Origin: Welwitschia mirabilis
Taxonomy: Eukaryota > Gnetophyta > Gnetopsida > Welwitschiales
Assembly (NCBI GenBank): GCA_051453625.1
Contig: JBOZIK010000001.1
Span: 230,416,277 to 230,480,276 of the forward strand
Length of the DNA stretch: 64,000 bases
Direction: 5' to 3'
The notes beneath the pieces are model-generated. The model ran no database searches, was not told the DNA's origin, and saw only the letters and a list, made by a program, of their open reading frames with translations. Each line of letters opens with the position of its first letter. Positions within the stretch are counted from its first letter, which is position 1. Positions 1 through 12,289 of this stretch are shown piece by piece. A program made the translations under genes and the position numbers.

Positions 1-1353
1 ATGGGACATTTATATAGGTTTAGACATAATTCTATTAATTATAGAGAGATGACAAGATAATCACGAAAACATGTAATTCTTAGCATAATCAGAGGCATTT
101 CAGGCATGTTCAGATACTTAGCATATTAAAGGAAGACTAATGATGAAGAATGCTGATTTACTCTACTTAAGGAGCTTGGAAGATGTGTCATCCCCACTAT
201 CGTCCCCATGACAGTTAGGATAATAGCACTACTACTTACCAAGATAGCCACACATGAAGCACATGATGGATCGAAATGGTGTCGTCCTCTATGTCGTCCC
301 CACAACATGCAGGAGGATAACCCTTTCATGGGAAAAGAGATGTGGGGCTAACAATGGGATAAGAAGACATGAAGGACATGGGTAAAAAGTTATGGGGCTA
401 ATAGCAGGTCATGCAGACATTTGATACATGGTAGCATCCCCTATGTTATCCCAATGACAACCTAGATGATAGCTATTTTTGCATGTTCTGAAATAAATAT
501 CATTGTAAATAAGATCAAGCGACCCATGTGGGCTACTAGGGTTTACTTTACCAATATCTAGGGTTATGGTTTTAGAACTTTTATTGTAAAACTATAAATG
601 CCCTTTCCTCTTTCACTTTCAAACCATCTTTTGTACTTGATATGCTTGTGATAGAAGCCTAAAGATCAAAAGGTCCATCTAGTAGCTACAAAAAGGGGTT
701 TCCTTAGTGTTAGGTTGAGTCTTTTCCATTAAGGTGCTATTATTATATTGTAAGTGGATGTAAAGTTCTTTGAATCAATATAAATACTATTTTCATTTTA
801 ATTTTGTGAATGTCCCTTATAGTTTAAATTGGTTATAATTAAGTAATAGTTATATGATTTATTTAGATCATAAGAGCAACCTTTATTAAGATTAACCTTA
901 GTTAATTTAGGTTTGCATTTTAATTTCATATTGCATATTGCATATTATACTTGGTAGATCTCATAGTTTATGTCAGTTAAGAATTAATTTAACGCTCTTT
1001 TTAATTGACTTAAATTATATGAAAGATAGTCTTTATGACAAAAAGGCTAGAAGCTAGTCCTTGTGACAGAAGGATTAAGAACCAAGAGAATCTAATTTAT
1101 TTCCATTTTCATTCACTTGCATTTCATATTCATTGATTTCCATTGAATTTACTTTATTATTTACTTTTATTCAATAAAAGATAAAAGACTAAAAATACCT
1201 TTGAAAATCAGGTCTCTAACTCTAAGCCTAGTGCCTTCATTGGGATTATGACATTTGCATGAACTCCCATCTATACTAGCATGTGTGTTCTATAAGTTAT
1301 ATGATTTATAGGTTTACTTAAAGGACTTCAAGATTGCATAAATTCACATTGCA
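1..1353 (+). mobile_element. LTR-like sequence, Ty3/gypsy type (fragment)
   Basis: Seen: a TATA-like ACTATAAATG at about 591-600, CT-rich sequence after it, and an AATCAATATAAATA poly(A)-like stretch near 774-787. The 3' part (about 1220-1353) has the layout GCCTAGTGCC, GGGATTATGACA, ACTCCCATCTATACTA and CACATTGCA. Known: plant gypsy LTRs of Athila/Tat type often end with a phrase of this kind. Inferred: a plus-orientation LTR whose left end is outside the window and whose right end meets the gap. No partner LTR or PBS is visible. Short open frames here, such as minus 126-329, are not credible genes. Confidence 0.4.
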
Positions 1354-2230
1354 NNNNNNNNNNNNNNNNNNNNNNNNNNNNNNNNNNNNNNNNNNNNNNN
1401 NNNNNNNNNNNNNNNNNNNNNNNNNNNNNNNNNNNNNNNNNNNNNNNNNNNNNNNNNNNNNNNNNNNNNNNNNNNNNNNNNNNNNNNNNNNNNNNNNNNN
1501 NNNNNNNNNNNNNNNNNNNNNNNNNNNNNNNNNNNNNNNNNNNNNNNNNNNNNNNNNNNNNNNNNNNNNNNNNNNNNNNNNNNNNNNNNNNNNNNNNNNN
1601 NNNNNNNNNNNNNNNNNNNNNNNNNNNNNNNNNNNNNNNNNNNNNNNNNNNNNNNNNNNNNNNNNNNNNNNNNNNNNNNNNNNNNNNNNNNNNNNNNNNN
1701 NNNNNNNNNNNNNNNNNNNNNNNNNNNNNNNNNNNNNNNNNNNNNNNNNNNNNNNNNNNNNNNNNNNNNNNNNNNNNNNNNNNNNNNNNNNNNNNNNNNN
1801 NNNNNNNNNNNNNNNNNNNNNNNNNNNNNNNNNNNNNNNNNNNNNNNNNNNNNNNNNNNNNNNNNNNNNNNNNNNNNNNNNNNNNNNNNNNNNNNNNNNN
1901 NNNNNNNNNNNNNNNNNNNNNNNNNNNNNNNNNNNNNNNNNNNNNNNNNNNNNNNNNNNNNNNNNNNNNNNNNNNNNNNNNNNNNNNNNNNNNNNNNNNN
2001 NNNNNNNNNNNNNNNNNNNNNNNNNNNNNNNNNNNNNNNNNNNNNNNNNNNNNNNNNNNNNNNNNNNNNNNNNNNNNNNNNNNNNNNNNNNNNNNNNNNN
2101 NNNNNNNNNNNNNNNNNNNNNNNNNNNNNNNNNNNNNNNNNNNNNNNNNNNNNNNNNNNNNNNNNNNNNNNNNNNNNNNNNNNNNNNNNNNNNNNNNNNN
2201 NNNNNNNNNNNNNNNNNNNNNNNNNNNNNN
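1354..2230. other. Assembly gap (877 N)
   Basis: A run of N of 877 bases. Open frames drawn across it are artefacts. It hides the 3' end of copia element A, including most of its RT and its RNase H, any extra 3' frame and its 3' LTR. Confidence 1.
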
Positions 2231-2760
2231 AATAAAGTTTTTTCTACTATCCTATAAATATAACCATTTTTGTTTAGGAATATGGCTAGTTTCTCATATC
2301 AAACTCTTGGAGCTTACTTTAACCCATATAAATCCTTCTTAATTCTAAATGCATAATCCAATTTGTGAGGATCTACAAACCCTCATGATTTTTCTACATA
2401 CACTTCTTCATTTAGGTTTATATTTAAAAATGCACTCTTTACATCCATTTGATACACTTTAATATTTTTAAAAACTGTATAATATAAAAACATTCTAATG
2501 CTATCAAGCCTTGTAATAGGAGCAAAAGTGTCACCAATATTAATTCTTTTGATTTGGTTATAGCCTTATGCTACTAATCTTGATTTGTTTTTGATAATAT
2601 TTTTTTTCTTATTACATTTATTTTTAAAGATCCACTTTATCCCAATTACATTTCTGTTCTCTAACCTTTCAACAAGTTTCCAAACATCATTCCTTTTAAA
2701 TTATTGCAACTCATCTTGCATGACCATCATCCATTCTCCATGGGATTTCACTTATTCAAC
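2231..2760 (-). pseudogene. Reverse transcriptase fragment of copia A
   Basis: Minus-strand translation shows the N-terminal half of a copia RT. Landmarks are NDVWKLVER, a GIKWIFKNK-type segment, NKSRLVA*GYNQI, DTFAPITRLDSIR, YQMDVKSAFLN, NEEVYVEKS*GFVDPHK and KKDLYGLK*AP. These match the conserved copia blocks that precede the catalytic YVDD motif. YVDD itself would fall in the gap at 1354-2230. Several in-frame stops sit where Gln or Trp is expected. The plus-strand open frame at 2585-2767 is a shadow of this. Confidence 0.88.
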
Positions 2761-3149
2761 TTCTTAGGTTTAATTTGCAAAACATAATAAATATAAGAAT
2801 AATAATTCTTCATAGAGTTCCCTGTTATAATATTTAAGCTAAGATCTCCAATGATAGACCCTAAAGGATGATCTTTTAGCTTTTTAAACTTTTTATTAGT
2901 GACTTCTTTTATTGTAACCTCTTCTTCTTTTTTGGTAGAAATCTCTTTTATTGTGGGGATATTTGAAGATATGTCTTTTTCATCACTAGAAGGAATAGAT
3001 TTTGTGCAATTATTATCTATTTGTATATTTATTAATTCTATTACAATTAAGCTTTTCTTTTTAAAAACATAATAATCTCTATTCCTACTAGATTATTTCA
3101 AAAATATTAATTCATCAGCCTTAGATTCAAATTTACTTCAGTATTCTCT

Positions 3150-4040
3150 TTCTTTTAACATAAAGTACTTACTTCAAAAGAGTTTAAATTAAGAAACATT
3201 TGGTTCTTTCTTTTCATAACTCACAAGGAGTTTTATCCATTCTTGATCTAACGTAAACTCTATTTATAACATAACATTTAGTACTAATACCTTTAGATCA
3301 AAATTTTTTTGGAACCTTCTTGTCATTCAGCTTTGTTCTTGCCATTTATTAGAGGACTCTATTTTTCTCTTAGCAATTCCATTTTGTTGATGTATTCTAG
3401 GGGCTGAACATTAGTGATAAATACCTTTGTCAATATAATACTTTTTAAATAAATGATTTTTGAGCTCATGTTCATGATCGCTTCTTATTTTCTTTATGTT
3501 TTAGCCATTCTCATTTTGGATCTTGTTGCATATTTCAACATAATGTCTATATGTTCATATTTATTGGTAAGAAATGAGACCCAAGTATATCTTGATTAAT
3601 CATTAACAATAGATAAAAAATAACATTTACCTTCTAAGCTCTAGATTTAAGCTAGTCCTACCAAATTCATATGAATAAGCTCTAAAGACATGATTATGGA
3701 AACTCAGTTTTTACTTTGTGTGATGTTCTTATTTGGTTTTTTTTTTTTTTTTTTTTTTTGATGTGTATCACAAAGTCGATGTTTTTCGATATTTATTTTT
3801 GAAATTCCTTTGACAATTTCTTTTCTATTAATTATTTTTAAATGATCATAATTCACATGACCTAAACATTTATGCTAAAGCTCTTCTTCATTAACATGAG
3901 AAAAATAACAAATAGAAAATGATTGATCGATGCTATAGACATTATCAATTCTATTTCTTTGAGAATAATATCATTTGTTTTGCCATGTCTATCTTCACAT
4001 TTAGTGTTATTAAAAATGACCTTGTGATGTTTTTTATAAA
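3150..4040 (-). pseudogene. Integrase and pre-integrase of copia A (decayed)
   Basis: On the minus strand the segment around 3355-3500 reads IRSDHEHELKNHLFKKYY, a short spacer, then CSAPRIHQQNGIAKRK. This matches the second catalytic Asp (SDHG-E-F) and the third-acid block (APRTPQQNGVVERKNRT) of copia integrases. In the last block the canonical V-E reads A-K (IAKRK), so the catalytic Glu appears replaced. The C-terminal linker (about 2850-3150) has a run of acidic and Lys-rich residues. A 23-base T run at 3737-3759 interrupts the domain. Non-functional. Confidence 0.8.
3737..3759. repeat. Poly-T tract (23 T)
   Basis: An uninterrupted run of 23 T inside the decayed integrase of copia A. It could be slippage expansion, or the poly(A) tail of a small minus-strand insertion; no flanking duplication was recognised. 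Confidence 0.9.
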
Positions 4041-4041
4041 T

Positions 4042-4260
4042 TTAACTAATGCTAAGTAAATTATTCCTCAAACAATTAACATACAAAACTTCATTTATTT
4101 TGGGTAAGTTACCTCCACTGATGCTTCTAATTCCTTCAATCTTGGCTCTTTTATTATCACTAAAAGTAACTTCTTCACCATTAAAGTCATTCAAATACTT
4201 AAACTTAGACTTATCTCCTAACATATGTCTAGAGCACCCATTGTCCAAATACTATCTAGT
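4042..4260 (-). pseudogene. Aspartic protease of copia A
   Basis: An open stretch of 68 codons begins MDNGCSRHMLGDKSKF and continues through EEVTFSDNKRAKIEG, SISGGNLP and ends YVNCLRNNLLSIS. In copia elements this is the protease region D-S-G-C-S-R-H-M-T-G-D followed by VTFGD and LLSIS before the GAG-pre-integrase domain. The catalytic triplet DSG reads DNG here, with Ser replaced by Asn. It lies between gag (right) and integrase (left), as expected. The overlapping plus-strand frame 4049-4288 is a shadow. Confidence 0.88.
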
Positions 4261-4559
4261 TTTGTTTAAAACCTTGAAAGCTGTTTAAATAAACAGATTT
4301 TTCAAATTATTAGCTTTTACTCACTTAGTCCTTTCGGACTAATGTGGTACACCTCCTTTTGAAACAAATCTAAATGAAAAGTAATAAAATAAATTGAAAA
4401 TAACATCAATTTTCTAGCATTACAAAATAACTTAAAATGATTTAACTTATCATAAAAATGATATGTAACTTTAAAAATAAAATTATTTTACCTAATTTTT
4501 TAGATTTTGTGATCTTTAGGGGATGAAACCAATATCTGTCTTGTTATGAGTCAATTTTA

Positions 4560-5905
4560 ATATTTCAATAATTTGCTTCAATTTAGTCAAACCACTAAAA
4601 ACTTTATTAACACAATGTGATAAGTTCTTTACCTCAAGTACAAGCTTAAAATTTTAAGATTTAACTATTTTATACTTCTTTTCCATTTCCTCCTTTTCTT
4701 TGGTGAGATTTTTTACAATCTTATTTAGATCATTGATCTGCTTTTCCAATTTTTACATTCTATTTAAAGTTCTTGATAGTTTTCTTCAAGCTCATTCTAG
4801 TTTTATTCAATGAAATCCAAATTATCAGGTTTAAATAACCTAGGTGGGTTTGGTAATGGCATAGTTTCCATAAAAGAAATCCTTCGATCTCCCTCTGAAT
4901 CTTGGCTAGGACTAATCCTGATCTTCATATGCATTGTCTTATGTAGTAATGAATGAAGACATCTTTAACTTTCTTTGTTCTCTTTTATTATTTAGACACT
5001 CATTTGCAATGTGTTCATAGCTCTTCCATGCATAACATTGGATTTATTTTCCTTTGTTTTGGTCTTTTCTAAACTTTAAGTAATCTCTTTTTATTCCTCT
5101 ACTTGGCTTATCTTCTTTCTTTCTTTTGTGTAAAAATTTCTTAAATCTTCTTATTAGTAAGGAACCTTCATCATCATCAAGATCTTCATCTATTTTTTTA
5201 ACCTATTTTCTTTTTGCACACATTTCAAAGCAATATCTTTTTTTCTATCTTTAGAAAATCTCAATTCATAACTTTGTAAATTACCTTGTAATTCTTCAAG
5301 TTTCATCATGTCTTTGTACTTAATTTCTTCAATTGTAATGACTTTTTTCTTAAATCTTTTTAGAAGGGATCACAGCATTTTTTGAACCACTTTATCTCAT
5401 CCAATCTTTCACTTAGTCTTACCATGGAATTTAGAATGTTGATAAGTCTAGTAAAGAATTCTTATAATGTCTCCTCCTTATACATATGGATGTCTTTGAA
5501 TTTGGAAATAAGCATTTAGAGTTTGGCCTTGTTGATAATGGATGTCCCTTCATGTGCTACTTTAAAGATGTCTTAAGCTTTCTTTGCATGTTCACAGTTT
5601 ATAATTCATTTGAACTTGTTTGTACAAGCTACACAAAAAATGGAATTAAGAGCATGGGAATATATAGTATATTTGAATATATCAGTAGAAGTCCATTGAT
5701 ATCTAGTTTTTGGTACTACAGTGGTATTTCCATGGGAATCAGGTTTAGTTAGAGTAGGCATAGTATAACTATTATAACTGACTTCTTCAATATTTGCATC
5801 TAAGGGCCTAAGGAATATTCTCATACAGGCTTTCCAATATTCATAGTTTGATCCATCAAACATAGGTGGACAACTAGTGAAAAAACCATCTAAAGAATTA
5901 CTCAT
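4560..5905 (-). pseudogene. gag of copia A
   Basis: Translation from ATG at 5905-5903 gives 99 open codons beginning MSNSLDGFF and containing PPMFDGSNYEYWKACMRIFL. This is the DUF4219/UBN2-type gag start of plant copia elements (FDG-x-NY-x-YWK-x-RM). Downstream, near 4990-5045, a zinc knuckle reads CYAWKSYEHIANEC: CX2CX4HX4C spacing with the second Cys changed to Trp. Further left the frame is Lys/Glu-rich with stops. The start is chosen because it sits just inside the LTR/primer-site region. The plus-strand frame 5486-5752 is a shadow. Confidence 0.87.
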
Positions 5906-5957
5906 TTTTATATTCTAGAATCTAGACCTATTAGGATATAATATGGACTCTACCATG

Positions 5958-7432
5958 TATGATTAAGAACCCTTGATTGGAAATGTAGGGGGTAGAGGGT
6001 GGGGGGGATGATGGTGATGAATAGAATTCAAAAATTTAATCAAATAACTTTACAAAAATAACTTTTCTTAAAATTAACACTAAAAACTTATGTAAATAAA
6101 ACTAAAACTATTTTGAAAAATTAAAAAAAATAAACATAGAAATATCAATGAGAATCACATAAGATTTATAATGATTTAGGAAATTCCTTACCCCATTCTC
6201 AATGATTAGCTTCTATGTAATTTTGATTGGATCTTTATTAATATCTTTCTAGGTATTCTAAGTTTACATATAACCTTTACAATTAAACCTTTTCAAGGCT
6301 TAGTCTCAACCTCTTGCAAGAAAGTGAAGCAGTGATAATGGTATGCCAAAATGCATAGGGTTCACCTGATTTTTTGGCTCAAGAATAATATTACTACACT
6401 ACTTGAGAAGATGGTACAATATAAATATGGATAGTATAACTAACTTGATCAAGCATATAATGATAATCATAGCTCTTAATTTGACTTTGATCAGGTAGAA
6501 AAAATGTCAATAATAAAAAGTGGTACAATAAAAAACTCCTAATGATAAAAAATGGCATAGTGATTTTAACTCTTGACAAATATATAGTGGAATACTTTTA
6601 GGATTTTTACAAATAAAATTCTTATTTCCATTACAACCAATCGACCCCTCAAAAGTTTGGTTGACCCCATTTGGTATCATCACTAAAGTTGGTTTCCCTC
6701 ATGTTCTTTTGGTTGATTCTTATTTCTTCTAATTAACCCCTTAGGATCTGGTTGATTACTTATTTGATTATTCACATATTCACCTAATCATCCTCTTGTT
6801 CAGGAAAAATTGCAATAGTATTTTTTGCTACAGGTCCTATTCACCCCATAAATGTTCGCTTGACCCATTATTAATAAAGGGTAAATGCCACTCCAAATCT
6901 GGTTAACTCCTTAAGAATCTAATTAACTCGTTAATGATCGACTATGAAAGTTTAATGTTTAGGTCTAGTTGACCCTCATGTATCTATTTTACCCCTTAAT
7001 AATTGGCTATGAAGTATTAGATGTACAAGTCTAGTCGACCCTTATATGTTTAGTTTATTCTTCTGAATTCTATTCATTTCTGTGTAAGATTTAGATGTGG
7101 TTAACTCCTTCAGAATCTAGCATACCCCTTACTAGGTATAAAAATTGATAGGCTTAGGTTCAAATTGTGATAAATTATTTTAGCATCTAACTTACAATGA
7201 TTAATATTTTTTGCACAAGATATAATATTTTTCGATAAACAAAAGATATTAGTTTAACATGGAATTGGCAAATAATAACTCAACATTATATTCTTAACTG
7301 ATTTAAAACATGATATACTTTAATTAATGCATAGTTCCTAGAAAATATTAAGGACATTACATGTAGGTATATAATTAAGCTTTAAATTTCATGTTATGGA
7401 TTTTAAGACATTAAATTTTGGTGTCAAAACCA
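5958..7432 (-). repeat. 5' LTR of copia A (LTR family A)
   Basis: Non-coding block right of gag, homologous to 62938-64000. Shared signposts are a G-rich tract (near 5985-6012 and 62943-62976), TTTAYARTGRTTYA near 6165, TATGCCAMAATGCATAGG near 6340 and the AGTATGCCACAATGCATAGG counterpart near 63355, and TTACAACCARTYRAYCCCT near 6634. The right end near 7432 (TCAAAACCA) is a guess from a CA terminus. About 6640-7130 holds a degenerate array of GTYRAC-type motifs followed by CCCTTA. The left boundary is inferred from the gag start. Confidence 0.65.
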
Positions 7433-7716
7433 GGTTGCAATTTCACTAGGCATAATTGTTGTGAAATCATTAATGCAAAGTGTTTTATTAGAATCTGAAG
7501 CATAGCATGACATTTAAATCTCAATTGCAAATAATTCTTAGTATAAAGAATAGTTTTAGAATTCTAAACCTTAAGCTTTCTACCCTTAAGTAGACAATTA
7601 GTAAGTGAAAGAAATATCATACATGATAGATGTTGGTCTATTCTAAAGTAACGTGATGTCTGATGGTGATAACTCTTATAGATAATGCTTGGATCTAGTA
7701 AAAGCAAGTTGACATC
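7433..7716. other. Unassigned AT-rich spacer
   Basis: Between LTR A and the gypsy element I see no coding or repeat signature. The last five bases (ACATC, 7712-7716) may be one target-site copy of the gypsy insertion. The minus frame 7564-7758 crosses the LTR boundary and is not a gene. Confidence 0.5.
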
Positions 7717-8678
7717 TGATGGATGCTTATATGATGAAATAAGTGCATAAAATATCATTAAATAATATTAAAAAATGTAAAATAATACTAAAAAATGTAG
7801 AAACTATGATGCTATTAATCTAAAAATAAGCTTACATCATTGAATAAAAATAATTAAAGACTTACTAAAGAAATAGTTGAGATTCAAACATTTAGTTCAA
7901 AATGCATCATTAAAATAGTCTCATGATGAAGTTAGTTGAACTAATCAAGTTGGTTTATTACTACTAAATTACTATGTGCATATATTACAACAAGGGGAAA
8001 TGGTGAAAGTAATAAATCATGATAGAATTTAGATGAGATGTTGGATACTACTTATTTCTAAGTACTATTAATTATCCTAGTTTATGTTTAGCTATACAAA
8101 CAAGAGAAAATAGAGATAATATTAATTTTTCAAGTAATAAAGTATGCACATAATAATACTCAAATATATCTTTTTATCTTTATACTAAAATATTAATTAT
8201 TACATAAAGATGTCTTAAGGCTTGTGTTCACCTTTGCAGGTAATAATATGAAGCATAGAAAATGCTATAACTCCTTTTGTAGGATAATTGAAGCTCCCTT
8301 TCTTAACCTTATTACCTGTCTATTCCTAGAACATTCTGTTAAAAAGATCTTTACCTTTCGTGGTGATCGTATGCTTATATATTTATTTGTTTTTTGGTTT
8401 TCATTCTTTGCTCCTTAGGAATAGGTATATGGTTGGGATTTGTTACTGCTTCTTCATTACCTCAACCTTCTCTTTCATCTTTATGCCATATGGCACTATG
8501 TACCTAAAATGAAATAATAAAATATACATACTAATCTACTAACATACTAATCAAGTAATCTATTAATTAGTAATTATACTAATAAATAAAAATGTATATT
8601 ATTATTTAAAATGCATGATTAATATAATAAAAATACTTCATTAATAAGCATAATTCACATTAACATTTATCCTCATGA
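7717..8678 (-). repeat. 3' LTR of the gypsy element
   Basis: Starts TGATGGATGCTTATATGATG and ends TTATCCTCATGA. It aligns end to end with 19958-20919; in one 90-column stretch starting near 7948 I count six differences, and other stretches are more diverged. A short pyrimidine run TTCCCTC just right of 8678 may be the polypurine tract remnant of the minus strand. The plus-strand frame 8224-8418 is LTR sequence, not a gene. Confidence 0.93.
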
Positions 8679-8759
8679 GTTCCCTCAAGCTCAAGGTTTT
8701 GTTAGTTCCTTAATAAATAAAGAATTATATATAAAATAAAAAATGAATAACCTCATTAT

Positions 8760-11090
8760 TTTCCTTTTCTTCTTTTGAAAATAAATGGGTTCTCCCTATT
8801 GGATTCTAACTCCTCTCTTTATCGATCAGTTGGGTAGATGGTTTTTTCTTTTCCAAGGTCTTTAAGATCTTTCTTTATTTCTCTTAAAGAGTAAAATCAT
8901 TTAAATCTATGACTCTAATTCTACCTACTCTAGAGCTACTTTTCTACCCTAGCCTCTACCTTATGGAAGAGATTTTGGCTTAGTTAATTTTTATCTCTTT
9001 CTCTTAGGAGATAAAGGGACTTTTGTTTTGGAACATTAGGGCATACATTCTGGATTTAAATTTGACCTAACTTGTGGTCCTGATCTTGAGGTTTACCTAA
9101 GAGGAACTACATATATTTCATAGGAATCTTTATTATCTAATTTTGAAAAAATATTTGCAAATGTTCCTCTCAGCCTATTTATGTTCTGAATAATTCAATC
9201 TTTAAAAGAGCATAACTACTAAAAATCCTAAGAGAACATGATAAAAACTTTAATATCCAATTTGCACTCTTCTAATAACCTACAAAATTTTATTATAGCA
9301 TCATTCAAAAAAAAATTTAAGTTCTCTCATGAAAACTTTCATTCCCTTCTGAATAATTTTAAAATGCAATGCTTTAATATCTCTTTTGCAGTTATGAAAA
9401 AAGCATCTCATCTTTGATCATCCCCTAGAACGTTTTTGAATAATACTATTTAAATAGTCTTTAAATCTATTAATAAAGCTACATAAATTCTAGGGGTAAT
9501 AGTCAAGGCTTTGTGACATAGCCAATTCTTCATGCTCGAACCCAATCTGCTTAGCTAACTTCACTTCCATGAGATGAAGCTTATGGAGCAATATTATGTT
9601 TTCTTTTTTTAAATTTTTAATAATAAGGTGGATAGAATTAAGGCCTATTATTCTAATATTCTTATTTAACTCTGCATGATATTATCTCAAAGTATTAATA
9701 ATACTCAACTTTATTTTGTCTTCCATCTTACTAGACAAAGTTAAAGAAGTTGAAGAGATGCTCTAAATTGAACTTATTGCTCTACTAATTTCTTTTCTTA
9801 TTTTTAAGAAAATTGTTTTATTGATAAATCATCTGAAGTTGAATAGAATATCTTGTCTCTCTCATTTAATTATTGAAATCCTTATTTTCTTCTATTATCT
9901 GATCCATGGCTCTCTTATTATCTCTTAAAAGGGACTGATAGTGTCCTAAAGAATTATGAGATTTAATCCATTTATGTCTGTATTCTTAGGCCTCTAAATA
10001 GATCTTCATGAATTTTTTATTTCTTTCCTATAATTCTATATATATTTTATCTAAAGAATCCCTATTTAGAGGTAGAGGTCCTTCATTGTGCATGAATGTA
10101 ATGAATTTCTCATAGTGTAATATATATTAAACATCATACTTTTTGCTTGAAGATAAATTCTATAATAAGAATACTAACTATCTGGTCTTTTTCTTGGAAA
10201 ATTTTCTAGTTCTCTCTTATCTTTGATAGTCGTCTCTAATTCAGACATGCATTTCTAAGCTCTCTCTAATTTCCTACTCATATTTTTAAAGGATTCAAAG
10301 AGATAAATATTTTCTTCTTTTTTCTCAATCTCATGACATAACTTTTCATTAATTTCTTTTTCTTGATTCATCCTCTATTTAAAAAATTCATTTTAAATTT
10401 TTATATTATCAACCTATTTTTTTAATGCTAAAGTTTTTTCTTTTTTATCTAGATAGGTTTGAATTTCATCTTTAACTAAGTTTAAAGTACTATAGAGGCT
10501 ATTCAAATTGTCTTCCTCTAGTTCTTTAGAGAATTAAATAGAATAAAATGAATGGGAAGGCAGGAATTCTTCCAAAATGAATTAGATTAGATCTTGCATA
10601 TGAAGGCAAACTTTGAGGGATACAAGAAGATTCTCTTAGATCTACCTGGGTGGTCTTACCTCCTAGAGTTCTTAGAAGATTTAATTCCTAACTCCAAATA
10701 CACTCTAAATAGATACTTTGAAATAAGACATATTTGGTGGAAATGAACTTTTATTTTTATTTAAAATTCAGATGATTATAGAAGAAAATCCAAGTCCTAC
10801 TATGTCCAAATATTTAATTCCAACTTTATTCAATTTTGTAATTTACCTTGCTAACCCCAAAAAGATCCCTTTTGCAATATTTACAGTGGCACAATTTGTC
10901 TTATCCTTTATTACTACAATTATATATAGGTCAGATGATGTAGTACCCTTTTGTTTATGAAGAATGAGTACCAAATTACTTATCATGATTTTGGAAATAA
11001 TAAAGAATTTTAGCTCTATATCTTTGTATACTTTCTTTTTTAGATTGTCATCCATCCCAATAAACTCATACTTAAATTCATATTTTATTT
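8760..11090 (-). pseudogene. Extra sense-strand frame in gypsy tail, coiled-coil protein
   Basis: Minus-strand frames read protein-like in three blocks. At about 11055-10843 there are 70 open codons including SDLYIIVVIKDKTNCATVN. At about 10540-10170 a heptad-rich, charged block includes ELEEDNLNSLYSTLN, EKEINEKLCHEIEKK and MSRKLERA*KCMSELETT, typical of a coiled coil. At about 9600-9330 there are LHLMEVKLAKQIGFEHEEL and DIKALHFKIIQKGMKVFM. Frames change between blocks and stops are common. It sits between pol and the 3' LTR in the same direction as pol, where some plant gypsy elements carry an additional ORF. I do not recognise the family. It could also be a nested element or captured host sequence. 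Confidence 0.5.
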
Positions 11091-11099
11091 TCTGCTAGT

Positions 11100-12289
11100 G
11101 TTGTCAATGGACTTTTTACCAGGTGATAGGTGAAAAACTTCTATTATTCCTTCTTAGGTAATTGCTATTCTCTGATTTTTCATAGTGGTTTCTAGTAGTT
11201 TTGGTATCATTGAATCTTAAATTTTTATAAAATTTATATACATATTTCAAAGAAAATTTATCATTTAAAGTAAATCATTCATATTACCTTAACTTCATAA
11301 TTCTCTATTTGAACTCTGTTAAGCAGGGATTCGAAATAACTTAAGTAAATTTTAATGATGAAATAAACCTAAATTCTATAATAATTTTTTGCTAGTGTTG
11401 GAGTTAGGTGTGGAAAAATGTATATAGTTGAGAAATTCTTACAATAAAAAAGAAATTAAAAATATCTCACTATGTAAAACTTTACTTTCTAAGCATATGA
11501 AACATCCTTTAACTAGCTGTATAAATATTACCTATATGAAATTCATTCAACTCTCCCCCTAAGTGAAGTTTAGCATTACCTAAAACTTTTGCTTAAAGAA
11601 ATTTTTTCATTTCTGAGAAGCTTAAAAATAAGAAAGGAGCTAAACATAATAGGGTAAAATGTAGGAATGAAAGTAGAAATTATCAACCTATTTTTTACTT
11701 TAAATAGGCAAAAACTCATACTTATTGTTGTATTTAATTCACATAATTGAGTAGTAAATAAGAAATCTTACTATAAAGAAAATAAATGCTACTAGAAATT
11801 TTTGTACTTTACCAATGTTGGAAAAATTTAAATGACATGTTCAAAAGTTGTAAATTCAAAAAATTTATATAGTTTGAACTAAAATAATAAGCACTGATGT
11901 TTTCGAGATGATATGAAAGTAACCTTAAAGTGGGGGTTATTGAGAATGAAGAGGACTCATAGAGAATAAGTTAAGTTAAATGATGAGGTAATAAAAAGAC
12001 ATACTTAAGTGGTGGTACTCTTTACAACACCAAGTTCTATAAGGATTATTAAAAACTAAAAGGTTTTTGAGGGGGATCATTAAATCCATTATGGAGATGA
12101 CTAAAAGAGTTCAAAGATGATCATAGAGAACTCTTAAGTTCTCAATAGAGTCCTTTAAATTCTAATCACCATCATTATAAAAGTTAGTAATAATGATAAA
12201 GAAATATCTCATGATAGAATTATAGAGGCAAGATGATTGAAGTCATCAAGAATGAGACTTTTCTCTTTTAGAAGCAAGTTTAAAAGGTA
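11100..12289. other. Non-coding tail of gypsy element
   Basis: AT-rich, no convincing frame on either strand. A small phrase, TGCTAGTGTTG, recurs near 11093 and 11390. Nothing else recognised. Confidence 0.4.

Larger units (their letters stand above)
2231..5957 (-). mobile_element. Ty1/copia retrotransposon A, internal region
   Basis: Reading the minus strand from 5905 down to 2231 gives copia order: gag, zinc knuckle, protease, integrase, RT. This gag-PR-INT-RT order separates Ty1/copia from Ty3/gypsy. Every domain carries stops or frame breaks, so the element is dead. Its 5' LTR lies to the right (5958 to about 7432); the 3' part is lost in or beyond the 1354-2230 gap. A weak primer-site remnant, GACTCTACCA, lies near 5946-5955, where the complement of an initiator-Met PBS would be expected. 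LTR family A recurs at 62938-64000. Confidence 0.85.

Noticed and set aside
1334-2257. 307-codon plus-strand frame
   Set aside because: Almost entirely N; an artefact of the assembly gap.
8224-8418. 64-codon plus frame, similar to 20407-20601
   Set aside because: The two resemble each other because both lie in the paired gypsy LTRs, not because they encode a protein.
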